A DNA stretch of 64,000 bases from Nereocystis luetkeana (GCA_031213475.1 JARUPZ010000020.1:9475562-9539561), one strand, 5' to 3'; counted from the first letter of the stretch, positions 44,901-53,550 are shown. Notes: generated by a model not told the origin, from the letters alone. Made by a program: numbers and translations.

Positions 44901-47900
44901 TCCACCGCTAAGCGGTTCCGTTTCTTCATCTTCGTCGTCACTCCGCTCGATCTGCGAGCCTTCGGAAGACGCGCAGTCACCCGAGTAGCCAGCGTATCCC
45001 CCCAAGATCATGCCTTCCGATTCCGAACTGTTGTTGTTGACTTCAACGCACCTCAGTCCCGGGGGGCATCTTGTCCTGGCCCGGCCAATCGCCGAGAGCA
45101 TCTGGCTTGCCGAGGACGCCCTTTTCCATACCTCCCCGAGATCTCGAAGGCCATGTTGTCACAACAGAATCCTGAAACTTTCTCAAGAGTCTACTTACTC
45201 ACTCTACTCCGCATGGGGTGCATGTGTGCAGTGTGTGCAGATCCAATACGCCCGAATCCGTTGGGTTCGTCGGGGATGTCGCGTCAGATACTGCACATAA
45301 AAACGAAACTCAACCCCGCCCTCCATACAAGGTTTTGTTTCTTTTTCTCTGCCAAAACTCGGCACAAAATAAAAAACAAATCACTTGACATGAAGCTCGT
45401 CGGCGAGATCTGTTCAAAACCGGCCTCAAAAAAAAAAAGGCTCGAAGTTCGTTCATATAAAACCAAACGAAACCACCGGGAAAATCAACTGATTTGGGAA
45501 TATCTCGCTAGCAAAAAAAAAAACAAAAAAACTGATCGTTGCAAAAGATCCGCCTGAAACATGGCTTTTAAACGGCAGTATATTCCATGGCACCATTTTT
45601 TTTCCAGCTCCTTTTTTACAAGTGTCTGCCACATCGCCTGCGGGGGGGGCAGGACAGTTTGTTTCTATTTTTTTTGTTATGTTCTTTCGATTTGTCTTAC
45701 TTTGTTCTTGTGTTTTCTTTGTTTTTTTTTTCGTTTCTCTATTTCATAAAATGTGTATGTCGTGCCTGTCGTATCCAGTATGATGACATGGCATTGCATT
45801 GCCCACCGGCTGTGCTTAGTGCTTAGCTTAGTGCATACCAGGTACGTGGCAACGTAGCATCTCTGCGGCGTAGCTATGTGACCAAATAACTTGTATCTCT
45901 ACTATTAATAGGATTGAAGAATCGGCACGGACGCTGGTTGTGCTGGACGTCGACGGGTAGAAAGAACGGGCACACACGTAGCAGTGACCCTCAACCGTTT
46001 CTGGAATACTTGGTAATCTCCCCTCTCCGTTCTACCCGTCGGCAGGAATTTTCGTTTTTCTCTCTCTCGAATGTACAGTGTATCTGATTGCTGGCGTGTG
46101 TATGCAGTGCCTCTCGTATCCAGTACGATGAAAGGGCATCGCACTGACTGTCTACTCTTCTTACTGCAATACAACACCAGGTATACCATCCTTGCTGCTG
46201 TGTCCACGGAGAGCTTGTACGTATCTCCGTACATGTACATAGGGTGAACAGTCAGCACGGACACTGCTTGGGTATGCTGGACTTCGACGAGTACAAGAAC
46301 GATTTAATCCTTCAAGGATAGCAGACCCGTCTACGGGATAAAATTATAATTTGAGTGGCTTGTCCACAAAACGGGACACCAGTACTAAAAGGGCTTAAGG
46401 GCGACTATGATCGGAGAGTTTTTTTCCAGAGTTTCCAGACTTTTCGCAGTTTTTTTTTTGCGCATTTTTTTTCATCGTCCATATATTTTCCTGATTTTGG
46501 TGCTTCACAAATAAGTCTAAATTCAACTCTCCCGATAGTTTGACCTCTGTTACATTTTTAAAAATATGACAGAACGCCTCCGTTTCTCAATAACAGATTT
46601 CCAACACTTGGAAAATTCTGGAAAGAAAACTCTCCGACAGCAGTACCTCGTACTGCTGTCTTTTTGTTGTCGAACCTTCGGTGGATTGATCAAAAATACA
46701 TAAACCCCTTTGGATGCAAGCTGATCGAAACAATGATTATTTTCAGTGTTATCAACAGCGTGAGCGGCCAGCATTGCCGGCAGAATCATGTTGCTCCTAT
46801 ATGCTGTGCGACTCCTTGCGTCGAAACTCGGACACCAATGGCAGTAGTATTATTTCCCAATGACGCAGTGAAGTGACCGCGTTGCTGTCATCGTAGGCGT
46901 CACTTTTTCCCTCTGACGTCGTGCCAGGGTCAAGGTACGTGTCGTGTGTCAATCCAAACCAGGGATGCGTGTTAGGCGTTACGCGTTCACTCGATCGCGT
47001 TGGCATCTTGACAAAAGGCGTTTGCAAAAAAAAACTACCTTCGCGATTTAATGCAACCTGAGTCTTGGCCAAAAAAAAGCCTCGATACATTGTGGAACTT
47101 CCTATTCATACGCACCAGGTGTTTGTTGTTATGGCTGCGTTCGCTGTATACAGGTTTTGCGTTGACGTTCGCACAATCGGCCAATTTGATGCGACGCCCG
47201 ATTTTTGCACTTTTCTTGGCCGCAACACGCATCCCTCATTTAAACCGTCGCTCCCGTCCTCCCGTTGTAACAGCAGAACCGGCTGCCGCTACATACAGTA
47301 CTACCCTCGGCGGAAATCTAAGGGAGCGTTTATACATAAATGTGAAGAGCCAGCGGTTCTTATATTTCCGCCAAGAGGGTACCACAGGTGCGTTGGCAAT
47401 GTCATACCTGGTAGCCCATACCTGATAGCACCCAGTGCCCGTGCTGACTCTTCTTCCTACCGGTATGATGTGTATTGATAGAACTCTGTACTCACGAAAC
47501 TAAGGCACATAGAATGCTACAGCTTGCTGTGTCATGCAGCATGTAGGGCGTGCTTGTGCAGCAGTGTAAGGATGAATGAAAGCAGACACTACCTGGTACC
47601 AGGGGCATAGTTGATGCAGTGAGCAGCAAAAGGAGAGTAGACAATGCAATGCCATGCCATCGACCATCGGACTGGATACGAAGAACAGCATACAACATGC
47701 CAGCAACACACAGATGCGTTGACATCGAGGAAGACATAAAACAGAAAGAAAACAAGGACAAAAAAACACAAGATATTCAAGCAAAAAAGGAACACATTCT
47801 TCTAGAAAGAAAATAATCTATACAGCAGTACGTACAGCATTATTAATACAACAACAGCAAGGAATAAGCAGAGGGCGGAAGGGAAAATCCTCGTGCTTGA

Positions 47901-48487
47901 GGCAAGGCGGGTAGGCAACGAGGAGACGGAGGCACCCCGGAATAGCGTGAGACATTTGGGAAATAGTCACTGATGGTTCCAGCAATATGAACAGGGTTAC
48001 GAGTACACACAGCAGTAGTCTACACGAGCTTTCCCGTCGGGATTCTGGTCGGTTTTAAACCCCGAGGGTGTCTTGAGCTGAAAAGGGAGATCGCATTCGT
48101 TCGTTCATCGTACATAGCTACGGGCAAAAACGAACAACACAACAAAAACCCTTGAAAACAAAAAAACAAAGAAAGTGCTCGCAGCCACCATCCAGGGCAA
48201 AGTAACCTGGCAAGCAACACCGATCGAACGAGTTCATTCTTACAGGTACTCTGCTGTAGTTCTGCATGTACTGCTGATACCAAAAGTAAGGCGCACTACC
48301 GGCTTTTGCATACAGCGAGCGTGATGGCCGTACAGGAGATCGACTTACGGGCAACGGGTATACGGCATTTGGAAACGACAAGGCAGCGCGTGCAGTGTGT
48401 GAACCCACAGGACTATGAAAAAAGGTCCAGAGTTATTGGAGCCTGTCCTGCGACCACGGACTGCATCGAATTGTGAGTTAATGTGAG

Positions 48488-48537
<50 letters not shown>

Positions 48538-48721
48538 AAAGGTCATGTCAATCATGCATACCGGCTTTGCGAACGGCGCGCGTGATGGCCTTGCAGGAGA
48601 TCGAGATCGCGTTCATGAGGATGGCCAGCTCGTGGTCTCCGGTGCTCCTCATCACAAACGCTGACAGGGTGGGGGTGGACGCCTGGTCCACCTGGTCCGG
48701 GTCTTGGGGTCTCGAAGCCAT
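32387..48721 (-). CDS. FBP: Fructose-1,6-bisphosphatase, cytosolic type, complete 7-exon gene
   Basis: Exons in transcript order are 48721-48562, 38767-38664, 37085-37013, 35843-35695, 34323-34180, 33835-33646 and 32589-32387. Together they make 1023 bp, exactly 340 codons plus stop. The enzyme removes the 1-phosphate of fructose 1,6-bisphosphate, a committed step of gluconeogenesis. Metal-site residues are present: SEENEE around residue 98 and [10 protein letters not shown] at 120-129. The sugar-phosphate segment [18 protein letters not shown] and [10 protein letters not shown] near residue 273 are also present. Length and N-terminus match cytosolic enzymes. No transit peptide or redox-regulatory cysteine insertion is seen. 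The N-terminal [14 protein letters not shown] lies where AMP binds in animal enzymes. The 9.8 kb first intron is packed with repeats. Confidence 0.95.
33020..33340 (+). repeat. Minisatellite, ~60 bp unit, in FBPase intron 6
   Basis: Repeated GGGGTACTGTACCTTTTTTT and GGCGTGCTACGATA units, about five copies. Confidence 0.75.
33646..33835 (-). CDS. FBP: FBPase exon 6 (substrate-binding segment)
   Basis: The acceptor is AACCAG and the donor AAGG|GTGAGA. It encodes [20 protein letters not shown] and [20 protein letters not shown], including residues that contact the sugar phosphate in this family. A decayed copy of its acceptor and first ~45 bp lies just upstream at 33905-33963. Confidence 0.95.
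33905..33963 (-). repeat. Truncated copy of the acceptor and start of FBPase exon 6
   Basis: On the - strand, CCAG then ACTACCTACTCGTGTAACGA repeats the exon 6 start at 33835 with a few changes. It lies about 70-130 bp upstream in the intron, across a poly-C tract. Confidence 0.85.
34180..34323 (-). CDS. FBP: FBPase exon 5
   Basis: It is 48 codons in phase 0. It encodes [17 protein letters not shown] and [20 protein letters not shown]. The donor is AAG|GTGAGT; the acceptor CAAAG is weak but fixed by the protein alignment. Confidence 0.94.
34757..34864 (-). mobile_element. Family A MITE, copy 7
   Basis: It runs from GCGGGGGGCTATAGTAAATA to CTGTGGTCCCCCGTAATA. Confidence 0.85.
35006..35110 (-). 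mobile_element. Family A MITE, copy 8, with proven TA insertion site
   Basis: The element is TTACGGGGGACC...CCCCCCGTAA flanked by TA on both sides. The other copy of repeat H, at 43763-43780, reads GGTTCGACTAGCTTTTAC with one TA and no element. This fixes the ends and the TA target duplication. Confidence 0.93.
35210..35217 (+). repeat. TTAA micro-insertion (TATTAATA) in repeat H
   Basis: CCGTCTATTAATAGCAGCC here corresponds to CCGTCTGGCAGCC at 43863-43875 in the second copy of repeat H. Confidence 0.85.
35695..35843 (-). CDS. FBP: FBPase exon 4 (catalytic loop)
   Basis: The acceptor is TTGTTCAG and the donor AAG|GTGAGG. It encodes [20 protein letters not shown], the signature carrying two catalytic aspartates, then [11 protein letters not shown] through GTDIK. 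Confidence 0.95.
35920..35990 (+). repeat. CAG-rich microsatellite in FBPase intron 3
   Basis: GCAGCAGCAGCAGCAGCAGC with AGAAGC interruptions. Confidence 0.9.
37013..37085 (-). CDS. FBP: FBPase exon 3
   Basis: The acceptor is GCGCAG and the donor TCAG|GTGATT. It is 73 bp, encoding [15 protein letters not shown] and the next nine residues. The paired glutamates are expected metal ligands. A triplicated ~90 bp repeat lies just upstream in the intron. Confidence 0.93.
37168..37442 (-). repeat. Triplicated ~90 bp unit in FBPase intron 2
   Basis: Three nearly identical copies of GCTAATGTTGTAAGAATCAG...CATGTCTAAACACCATGT, differing mainly in the length of a G run (11, 12 and 7). Confidence 0.93.
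37541..37658 (+). mobile_element. Family A MITE, copy 9
   Basis: The left end is eroded (ACCGGGGACCATAGTAAAG) and the right end intact. A CCAGG micro-insertion is at 37612. It lies in FBPase intron 2. Confidence 0.83.
37680..37915 (+). repeat. Minisatellite, ~34 bp unit, in FBPase intron 2
   Basis: About seven units of TCGTCTTGCTCCAATTATCT and TTTGCAATCCC. Confidence 0.87.
38205..38605 (-). repeat. Minisatellite, ~25-48 bp units, in FBPase intron 2
   Basis: Units of GACCCGTGAGCGTTTGAACA and CCCCTCCCGACCCGGCCCGA, GC-rich, about ten units. Confidence 0.88.
38664..38767 (-). CDS. FBP: FBPase exon 2
   Basis: The acceptor is CGCCAG and the donor ACG|GTGAGC. It encodes [16 protein letters not shown] and [17 protein letters not shown], the conserved segment before the metal-binding loop. 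Confidence 0.94.
38770..39430 (-). repeat. Family C, long reverse copy in FBPase intron 1
   Basis: GTGTACTCATTATCATGCGT, CCAGGCAACCATTGCTTGCA, a GTGAGCGGCATGTTTCACAG region, then the poly-G half with the nested insertion at 39284. Confidence 0.8.
39284..39298 (+). repeat. Nested micro-insertions TA-TTAA-TA-CCAGG-TA
   Basis: Within family C the empty form is GCCTTAGTCATTT (TA at 14862 and 57840). A single insertion GCCTTATTAATAGTCATTT is at 18481-18498. Here both cores are present. Each step adds its core plus one TA. Confidence 0.92.
39440..39720 (+). repeat. AT-rich (AATATCAATACCAGT)n-like repeat
   Basis: Imperfect ATATCAATATCAGCATCA words over about 280 bp, containing two TACCWGGTA sites. 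Confidence 0.7.
39943..40066 (+). mobile_element. Family A MITE, copy 10
   Basis: It runs from TATTACAGGGGACC to CCATGGTCTCCCGTAATA. It carries a CTGCTG insertion at 39958 and a CCTGG insertion at 40010. Confidence 0.87.
39958..39967 (+). repeat. CTGCTG micro-insertion in a family A MITE
   Basis: GACCCTACTGCTGTAGTAAAC here corresponds to GACCCTAGTTAAC at 35014-35026. The added bases are CTGCTG plus TA. Confidence 0.85.
40236..40477. mobile_element. Family K element with TCTTATCGGAGAG inverted ends
   Basis: ATTCTTATCGGAGAG at the left is matched by CTCTCCGATAAGAAT at the right, with TTTCC/GGAAA-rich sub-terminal sequence. It is about 240 bp with no coding capacity. Confidence 0.75.
40595..40995 (+). 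repeat. Repeat F, copy 2 (interrupted by family B)
   Basis: It matches 17300-17595 closely, with three exact CCCTAA units near 40699-40716 and the family B insertion at 40837. Reverse fragments of this family are seen at 49845-49900 and 52433-52545. Confidence 0.88.
40837..40933. mobile_element. Family B element inserted in repeat F (empty site known)
   Basis: Repeat F at 17532-17549 reads CGCGCTAGGCAATTTTCA. Here the same sequence is split after CGCACTA by TTCACCCCTTCAG...GATTTAA, then TGGGCAATTTTCA. One flanking TA has become TG. Confidence 0.88.
41771..41867. mobile_element. Family B fold-back element
   Basis: It runs from TTAACCCTTTTAGAACCGCC to GCGGTTCTCAAGGACTTAA. Confidence 0.83.
42376..42472. 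mobile_element. Family B fold-back element
   Basis: Nearly consensus arms TTAACCCTTTTAGAACCGCA and TGCGGTTCTAAAGGGGTTAA, next to a reverse copy of repeat I. Confidence 0.87.
42476..42625 (-). repeat. Repeat I, reverse copy
   Basis: CTACTCGTCGACATCCAGCA through GGTCACAAAGCTACGCC. Other copies: 43155-43290 (-), 43330-43500 (+), 45835-45975 (+) and 51955-52130 (+). Insert content differs between copies. Confidence 0.82.
42587..42596 (+). repeat. CTACTG micro-insertion in repeat I
   Basis: GATACTACTACTGTACGTTGCC here corresponds, read in reverse complement, to GGCAACGTAGTATC at 43351-43364. The added bases are CTACTG plus TA. Confidence 0.83.
42671..43012 (+). mobile_element. tRNA-derived SINE, copy 2, with ACTAG target duplication
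   Basis: The head is CCGGTCGCCCCGGTGGTTC with intact A and B boxes. ACTAG precedes the head (42666-42670) and follows the poly-A (43012-43016). Confidence 0.92.
43330..43500 (+). repeat. Repeat I, forward copy
   Basis: GGCAACGTAGTATCTCTGTG through GCACGGACACTGGTTGTGCT. It has a TATTAATA at 43406 and an empty CTACTG site at 43358. Confidence 0.82.
43737..44190 (+). repeat. Repeat H, copy 2 (empty sites)
   Basis: The same sequence without the MITE and without TATTAATA. Both copies lie on the + strand about 8.8 kb apart, one on each side of FBPase exons 2-4. Confidence 0.9.
44580..45130 (-). other. GC-rich coding-like block of unknown identity
   Basis: The - strand frame 45101-44766 gives 111 residues with an acidic stretch (SDDEDEETE) and a basic Arg/Ser-rich stretch, then stops. 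A second frame just downstream (to about 44618) reads [21 protein letters not shown] content is well above the flanking intron DNA. It lies inside FBPase intron 1 on the same strand. It could be exons of an unrecognised nested gene or a decayed gene fragment; I do not recognise a family. Confidence 0.3.
45835..45975 (+). repeat. Repeat I, forward copy
   Basis: It carries CCAGG at 45836 and TTAA at 45903. Confidence 0.82.
45903..45910 (+). repeat. TTAA micro-insertion (TATTAATA) in repeat I
   Basis: CTACTATTAATAGGATTGAAG here and at 43403-43421 corresponds to CTTCTACGATTGAAG at 52034-52048. Other exact TATTAATA sites start at 13611, 18486, 32875, 34927, 39284, 39727, 39739, 39825, 39911, 42533, 47841 and 55174; about one is expected by chance. 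Confidence 0.88.
46311..46398. mobile_element. Family B element, one arm eroded
   Basis: The right arm CCACAAAACGGGACACCAGT and AAAAGGGCTTAA is clear; the left arm is mostly lost. Confidence 0.65.
46406..46638. mobile_element. Family K element, second copy
   Basis: ATGATCGGAGAGTTTTTTTC and GGAAAGAAAACTCTCCGAC form the inverted ends. It lies directly after a family B remnant. Confidence 0.72.
48296..48348 (-). repeat. Truncated copy of the 3' end of FBPase exon 1 with donor region
   Basis: CGGCTTTTGCATACAGCGAG and GTGATGGCCGTACAGGAGAT parallel 48562-48605 (both read on the + strand). The copy lies about 215 bp inside intron 1. It is too diverged to be a working exon. Confidence 0.75.
48420..48537 (+). 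repeat. Repeat G with (AAC)n, copy 1
   Basis: CCAGAGTTATTGGAGCCTGT and GAGTTAATGTGAGAAC run into about 16 AAC units. It is the inverted counterpart of 53518-53625. Confidence 0.85.
48562..48721 (-). CDS. FBP: FBPase exon 1 with start codon
   Basis: ATG at 48721-48719 in the context GAAAACATGGCT. It encodes 53 residues, ending [11 protein letters not shown] split across the intron. The donor is GCCG|GTATGC. The ending [14 protein letters not shown] matches the family N-terminus, so this start is preferred. A decayed copy of the exon's 3' end and donor lies in the intron at about 48296-48348. Confidence 0.92.
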
Positions 48722-49552
48722 GTTTTCTACTGGAGGTGCTGCTGCTTCTTTTGCTGCAGAGCTTCAGTAGGAGCCGTGATAGTCACCATTTTCGACAAGA
48801 CAGACACGGGAAAACGATACAACAGGTAGCAGCACCAGCAGCAGCAGCAGCAGTTTTAAGCAAAAGCAGTAGGGCGAAGCAACAGCAGTGCAGCGAAAAC
48901 GTGAAGCGAGGACAACAACAACATCAACGAAAAACAAGTACCAGGTACAATTACTACGTGCCCGGCAGGGACCTACTGTAGGCATGACGAACACACTGCT
49001 GGCTCCCTCAACGGTGGGCCATGTGGTTCCCGTGCGCAGAATCAACCCTCTTTTCTTTTTTTAAAATCGTCCATCAAGCCCCCCGATCCCACGTCCGCCT
49101 AAAAACCCTAGGGGATCAATCAGGCTGTGTGGAAGCAGGGTGCCACGCGGGAGCAGGGTGTGGGTTCACCAAGTAAACATCCCGAAAAAACAATAATGGA
49201 GCAATAAAAGGGTAGTTTCGACCAAGTGGTAAGTGATGCGTAACGCACGTGTTGTATGCTCCTCACGTCAAGATTGATCGGCGACGATGAGTGAGAGTGA
49301 GGAGGCGCGTGGAGTACGACACCGATGCTTTGGGGCAGCCGTGCGGAAAGCGAAATGTCCCGTGTGTCCCGAAATGTCCTGTGTGTCCCATGTCCCATCC
49401 CATGCCACTGGCGGTAACACAAGTTACAGGTACGTACGTACAGAAGTCGTAGTTTTCAGTTTTTACACCACAACGTGTCCGCCGCTGGAAAATTCCGGAT
49501 AGCTTCTGCTGGTCAAGACAGGACAGCAGCAGTACACACCTAACATTCTTCT

Positions 49553-49661
49553 TGCCCCTTTTAGGACCGCAGCCCCGTTTTGGGTACAAACTACAGCATT
49601 ACTTAGAATTTGACGGGTTTGTCCCCAAAACAGAGACTGCCAGCAGTCCCAAGAAGGGCTG
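49553..49661. mobile_element. Family B element with CAGCAT insertion
   Basis: CCCCTTTTAGGACCGCAGCC begins the left arm; the loop carries the micro-insertion at 49592. Confidence 0.8.
49592..49601 (+). repeat. CAGCAT micro-insertion in a family B element
   Basis: ACAAACTACAGCATTACTTAG here corresponds to ACAAACTACTTACA at 10060-10073. The added bases are CAGCAT plus TA. Confidence 0.82.
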
Positions 49662-49903
49662 AGAAGAGATCTTTCAAGGGGTGGATTATAAAAATCTTCC
49701 AGGGGTGGACTGCTTATAAACTTCCGGGAAAATTCCAACTCACTACTGTTCGTGGTATACCGGAGGCTAATCGTGGCCATCGTGGGGTCTGCATTCCGGA
49801 AATTGTGGTCCACAACTCGGAATAGTTTATTTTAAAACGAAAGCGGCGAAGCCGCGTAAGCCGCGTTTGCTTCTGGCCCGTGTTGGGGTCAGGGATGTTG
49901 TTA

Positions 49904-50000
49904 TTAACCCTTTTAGAACTGCACACCCGTCTTGGGGACAATCCACTCAAAGTCCAAGTAGTTTGTCCCCAAAACGGGACTGCCGTCCTTAAAGGGTTAA
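49904..50000. mobile_element. Family B fold-back element
   Basis: It runs from TTAACCCTTTTAGAACTGCA to CTGCCGTCCTTAAAGGGTTAA. Confidence 0.85.
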
Positions 50001-50262
50001 AAGGTTACGGCGGTCGAGTTCGGGAATTCCTCGCTCGATGCGGCAAGCGAAATACAGCAGTATAAGAAGTTTTTCATACGCCGGATAGTTTGTTTTGAAG
50101 CTTGTTGACCAGGAAGACGGCGAATCGTGTTCACCGCAGTTCAGAAAATTCTCTGCAGCAGTTTTCGACAGCGTGTCTGCAACCAGGAAAAATCCGGATT
50201 CTTATGGTAGTTCTCGCGCCCTCTGTGCATAGTACATCATTCAAACGTCGTACAGCAGTAGT

Positions 50263-50585
50263 CGGTCGCCCCGGTGGTTCAAGTGGTTAACCTCGAATTC
50301 TACTTGTTTGAGTCCTGGGTTCGAGCCCCAGGAGGGTCGGACTTTGACTTTATTTGCAAAAATAAAAAAAGGGATTCAATTGTTGAGAGCGCCTTGCAGC
50401 GTGGGTAGGCACAATTCGATGCGAGTCGACGAGGGAAGAAAAGGCTGAAATCTTCTCGCGATAAAAATGAAGGCACGTACCGTAGCGGGAAGGGGGGAGA
50501 AGAGCCTGCTACGTGTCCCCGGATCTAAGTTACGAGTCGGAAGGAGAGAGAGAAGAAGATGTGCGAAGATAATGAATGGGATGAG

Positions 50586-50621
<36 letters not shown>
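50263..50621 (+). mobile_element. tRNA-derived SINE, copy 3
   Basis: Full-length, with a ~37 bp poly-A tail ending at 50621. It directly follows a CAGCAG micro-insertion (50251-50260). Confidence 0.92.
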
Positions 50622-50623
<2 letters not shown>

Positions 50624-50678
50624 GACCAAATAAAAGTACCAGGTACGTACGTATACGTCTTGTTTTATCAACCGTCTA

Positions 50679-50947
50679 TTTTTTTTATTTTTTTTTTGCT
50701 CATCCTATTCATTATCTTCGCACATCTTCTTCTCTCTCTCCTTCCAACTCCTAACTCAGATCCGGGGTCGCATAGCAGGCTCTTCTCCCCCCTTCCCGCT
50801 ACGGTACGTGCCTTCAATTTTTATCGCGAGAAGATTTCAGCCTTTTCTTCCCTCGTCGACTCGCATCGAATTGTGCCTACCCACGCTGCAAGGCGCTCTC
50901 AACAATTGAATCCTTTTTTATTTTTTCAAATAAAGTCAAAGGTCGAT
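50679..50947 (-). mobile_element. SINE body, reverse orientation, tRNA head lost or replaced
   Basis: A T-rich start is followed by the complement of the SINE body as far as CAAATAAAGTCAAAGG. The expected A/B-box head is absent. It lies about 57 bp from copy 3, tail to tail. Confidence 0.85.
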
Positions 50948-51583
50948 GAGCCGTGTGAGCTAACCAGCAACACCGTAACAACCAGCAACACCATAAATAT
51001 CATGCTGCGCCTGTGTTGTACGATTGCAACGAATACTACTATCAATGGTGATGCAGAAATAAAATTAATACTACAGTAGTTCGCGTACCAGATTTATCAC
51101 CCTCCCGCATAGTTGACGAAACAGGGCGGAGACGGCAGTCTGGGTAGCAAGGTACCAGGCGGAAAATAAGGGGGAATCTGGTTATACTACTCGTACCACA
51201 AACTGCTGCCGCCACCTGGAGGGTGCTTTGGGCTTTGGTCTGCCTGTTATTTTCCTTTTGTTATTTTTTTCCTTGGTTCTTTGTCTTACTCTGTTTACAA
51301 GCAATGGTGTTTTTGTTATTTTTTCTTTTTTTTGCCAGCTCTTTCTTTTTCAAGTGTTGGCCACCTCTCGCCTGCGGGGGGGCGGCACGACAGATTGTTT
51401 CTTCCAGTTTTTGCTTTCATTTTTTTCTTCTTCTCTTTCGATTTGTCTACTTTGTTTTTGTTTTCTCTTTGATTCTTTCCTTTCGTTTCTCTATTTCATA
51501 GAATGTGTATGTCGTGCCTGTCGTATCTACTCCGTATTTAATAGTATGAAGACATGTAACTAATGACATGGCATTGCATTGCC

Positions 51584-51904
51584 GGTCGCCCCGGTGGTTC
51601 AAGTGGTTAACCTCGAATTCTACTTGTTTGAGTCCTGGGTTCGAGCCCCAGGTGGGTCGGACTTTGACTTTATTTGCAAAAATAAAAAAAGGATTCAATT
51701 GTTGAGAGCGCCTTACAGCGTGGGTAGGCACAATTCGATGCGAGTCGACGAGGGAAGAAAAGGCTGAAATCTTCTCGCGATAAAAATGAAGGCACGTACC
51801 GTAGCGGGAAGGGGGGAGAAGAGCCTACTATGTGACCCCGGATCTGAGTTACGAGTTGGAAGGAGAGAGAGAAGAAGATGTGCGAAGATAATAAATGGGA
51901 TGAG

Positions 51905-51937
<33 letters not shown>
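51584..51937 (+). mobile_element. tRNA-derived SINE, copy 4, with ATTGCC target duplication
   Basis: ATTGCC flanks both sides (51578-51583 and 51938-51943). A related uninterrupted sequence GCATTGCATTGCCCACCGG is at 45812-45830. Confidence 0.93.
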
Positions 51938-51941
<4 letters not shown>

Positions 51942-51954
51942 CCAACTGCAGTGC

Positions 51955-52130
51955 TTACTGCATACCAGGGTACCTGGTAAGTGGCAACGTAGTATCTCTG
52001 GGGCGTAGCTTTGTGGCCACAGAACTTGTATCTCTTCTACGATTGAAGAATCGGCACCGACACTGGTTGTGCTGGATGTCGACGGGTAGAAAGAACGGTT
52101 CAATGTGAAGAACACACACACACATCCCAC
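51955..52130 (+). repeat. Repeat I, forward copy
   Basis: It carries CATACCAGGGTACCTGGTA (two adjacent insertions) but lacks the TTAA insertion at 52038. Confidence 0.82.
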
Positions 52131-52137
52131 AGCTACG

Positions 52138-52233
52138 TAACCCCTTTAGAACCGCAGTCTCGTTTTGGGGACAAACCACTCAAATTTCAAGTAGTTTGTC
52201 CCCAAAACGGGACTGCGGTTCTAAAGGGGTTAA
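52138..52233. mobile_element. Family B fold-back element
   Basis: It runs from TAACCCCTTTAGAACCGCAG to CTGCGGTTCTAAAGGGGTTAA and is almost a perfect palindrome. Confidence 0.87.
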
Positions 52234-52662
52234 GTGACCGGGCAATTTTCATCGTCATTTTTCAACTTCGCAGTCCACAAGAAAGCGTCTCGTGGACCGC
52301 TGCTTTGACCTCTCTCGGGGTCTCTCGATCGATGCGATGGCCGGCAGCTTTTCACACCCGCTTCAAACCCTTGTTGGCCAAGTAAAAGGTCAATCGTAGT
52401 CCCCGCAGTTTGGCAAACTACTCGCTCGACACCAAAGCAGAGAAGCCGCCCCTAAACCGCGTTTCTGACCCGTCTTGACTCCGGAGTGGGGTCTGGGTGA
52501 GGGCTAGAGGGTTAGGGGCTGGGTCTACGCCCGTACCTTCATTCCACCATGACTACGTTAAAAATATATTTTGTTGTGGGTATCCCATTTACGTTTTGCC
52601 CTTGCTCTCGTACCTCTCCAGCTCCCTCCCCCCCTTTCGTGACTTAGAGCAGAACAGGTGCG

Positions 52663-52885
52663 TCTTTTCTGTTTCCTTCTCATTCATTATTTTCGCCCTT
52701 CTTTTGTTTCTCCCTCCTGTTGATAGTCGTAACTCAGATCCGGGGTCACATACATAGCAGTCAGTCTCTCCTCCCCCCTGCCCACGACGGCTTGCGCCTT
52801 CAGTGACATTTTTATCGCGAAAAGACTTGAGCCCGTTCTTCTTTCTTCCTTCCTTGGTCGACTTGACTCAAAATGCGCATTGATA
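52663..52885 (-). mobile_element. Diverged SINE body, reverse orientation
   Basis: The complement of the SINE body: CGTAACTCAGATCCGGGGTC and CATTTTTATCGCGAAAAGAC. Confidence 0.78.
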
Positions 52886-53170
52886 GTGAACAGCCCGGCT
52901 TCTGGAAGATCCAGCCGGACACGTTGTAAATAAACAACGATGCAACCCAAGTCTTTCTTTTATCGCGTCAAGGTCTCTTCTGGCCTTCAGAACCGTATAC
53001 AAGTGCTTTATTGAGGGGGGGGGGGGGGGTCAGTCACGGGGTTGAAACCTCAGCCTCCTTCTGCCGGTTAAAATATACCTGGTACCTGGTATATATACCC
53101 TGCATGAAGCCTTCTAAAACCCGTAGTACGCGCGATCGAATTGTCACACACAGCCTTTGCAAAGATGAGC

Positions 53171-53280
53171 TATTTACGGGGGACCACAGTTAATAGGACC
53201 AAATATTGTCAGTAAAAATGCTTAAATATATAGGTTTTTATGCATACCATAGGTCCTATTAACTATGGCCCCCCGTAGTA
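53171..53280 (+). mobile_element. Family A MITE, copy 11
   Basis: It runs from TATTTACGGGGGACC to CTATGGCCCCCCGTAGTA. It has no CCWGG at the position filled in copies 4, 9 and 10. Confidence 0.85.
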
Positions 53281-53517
53281 GCTCCGACGAAATCCTCGAT
53301 CTCGCAGCTGTTGCTGAGATAATTTTGTACGCATACCACAGCAGGTAGGAGGTAAAAGGTACCTGGTTCGTAGCAAACATCCTTGGTTATGAAAGGGGGT
53401 CTCCACTCGACACTTGCCACCGGACCGGTAGTAGCGTTACTTGCGGAGGGATATATAATCGAATAATCCTCTGGTCGGCGCGAGAGACGGAGAGACATCG
53501 GGGGAAGTCTTATGTAC

Positions 53518-53518
53518 G

Positions 53519-53550
<32 letters not shown>

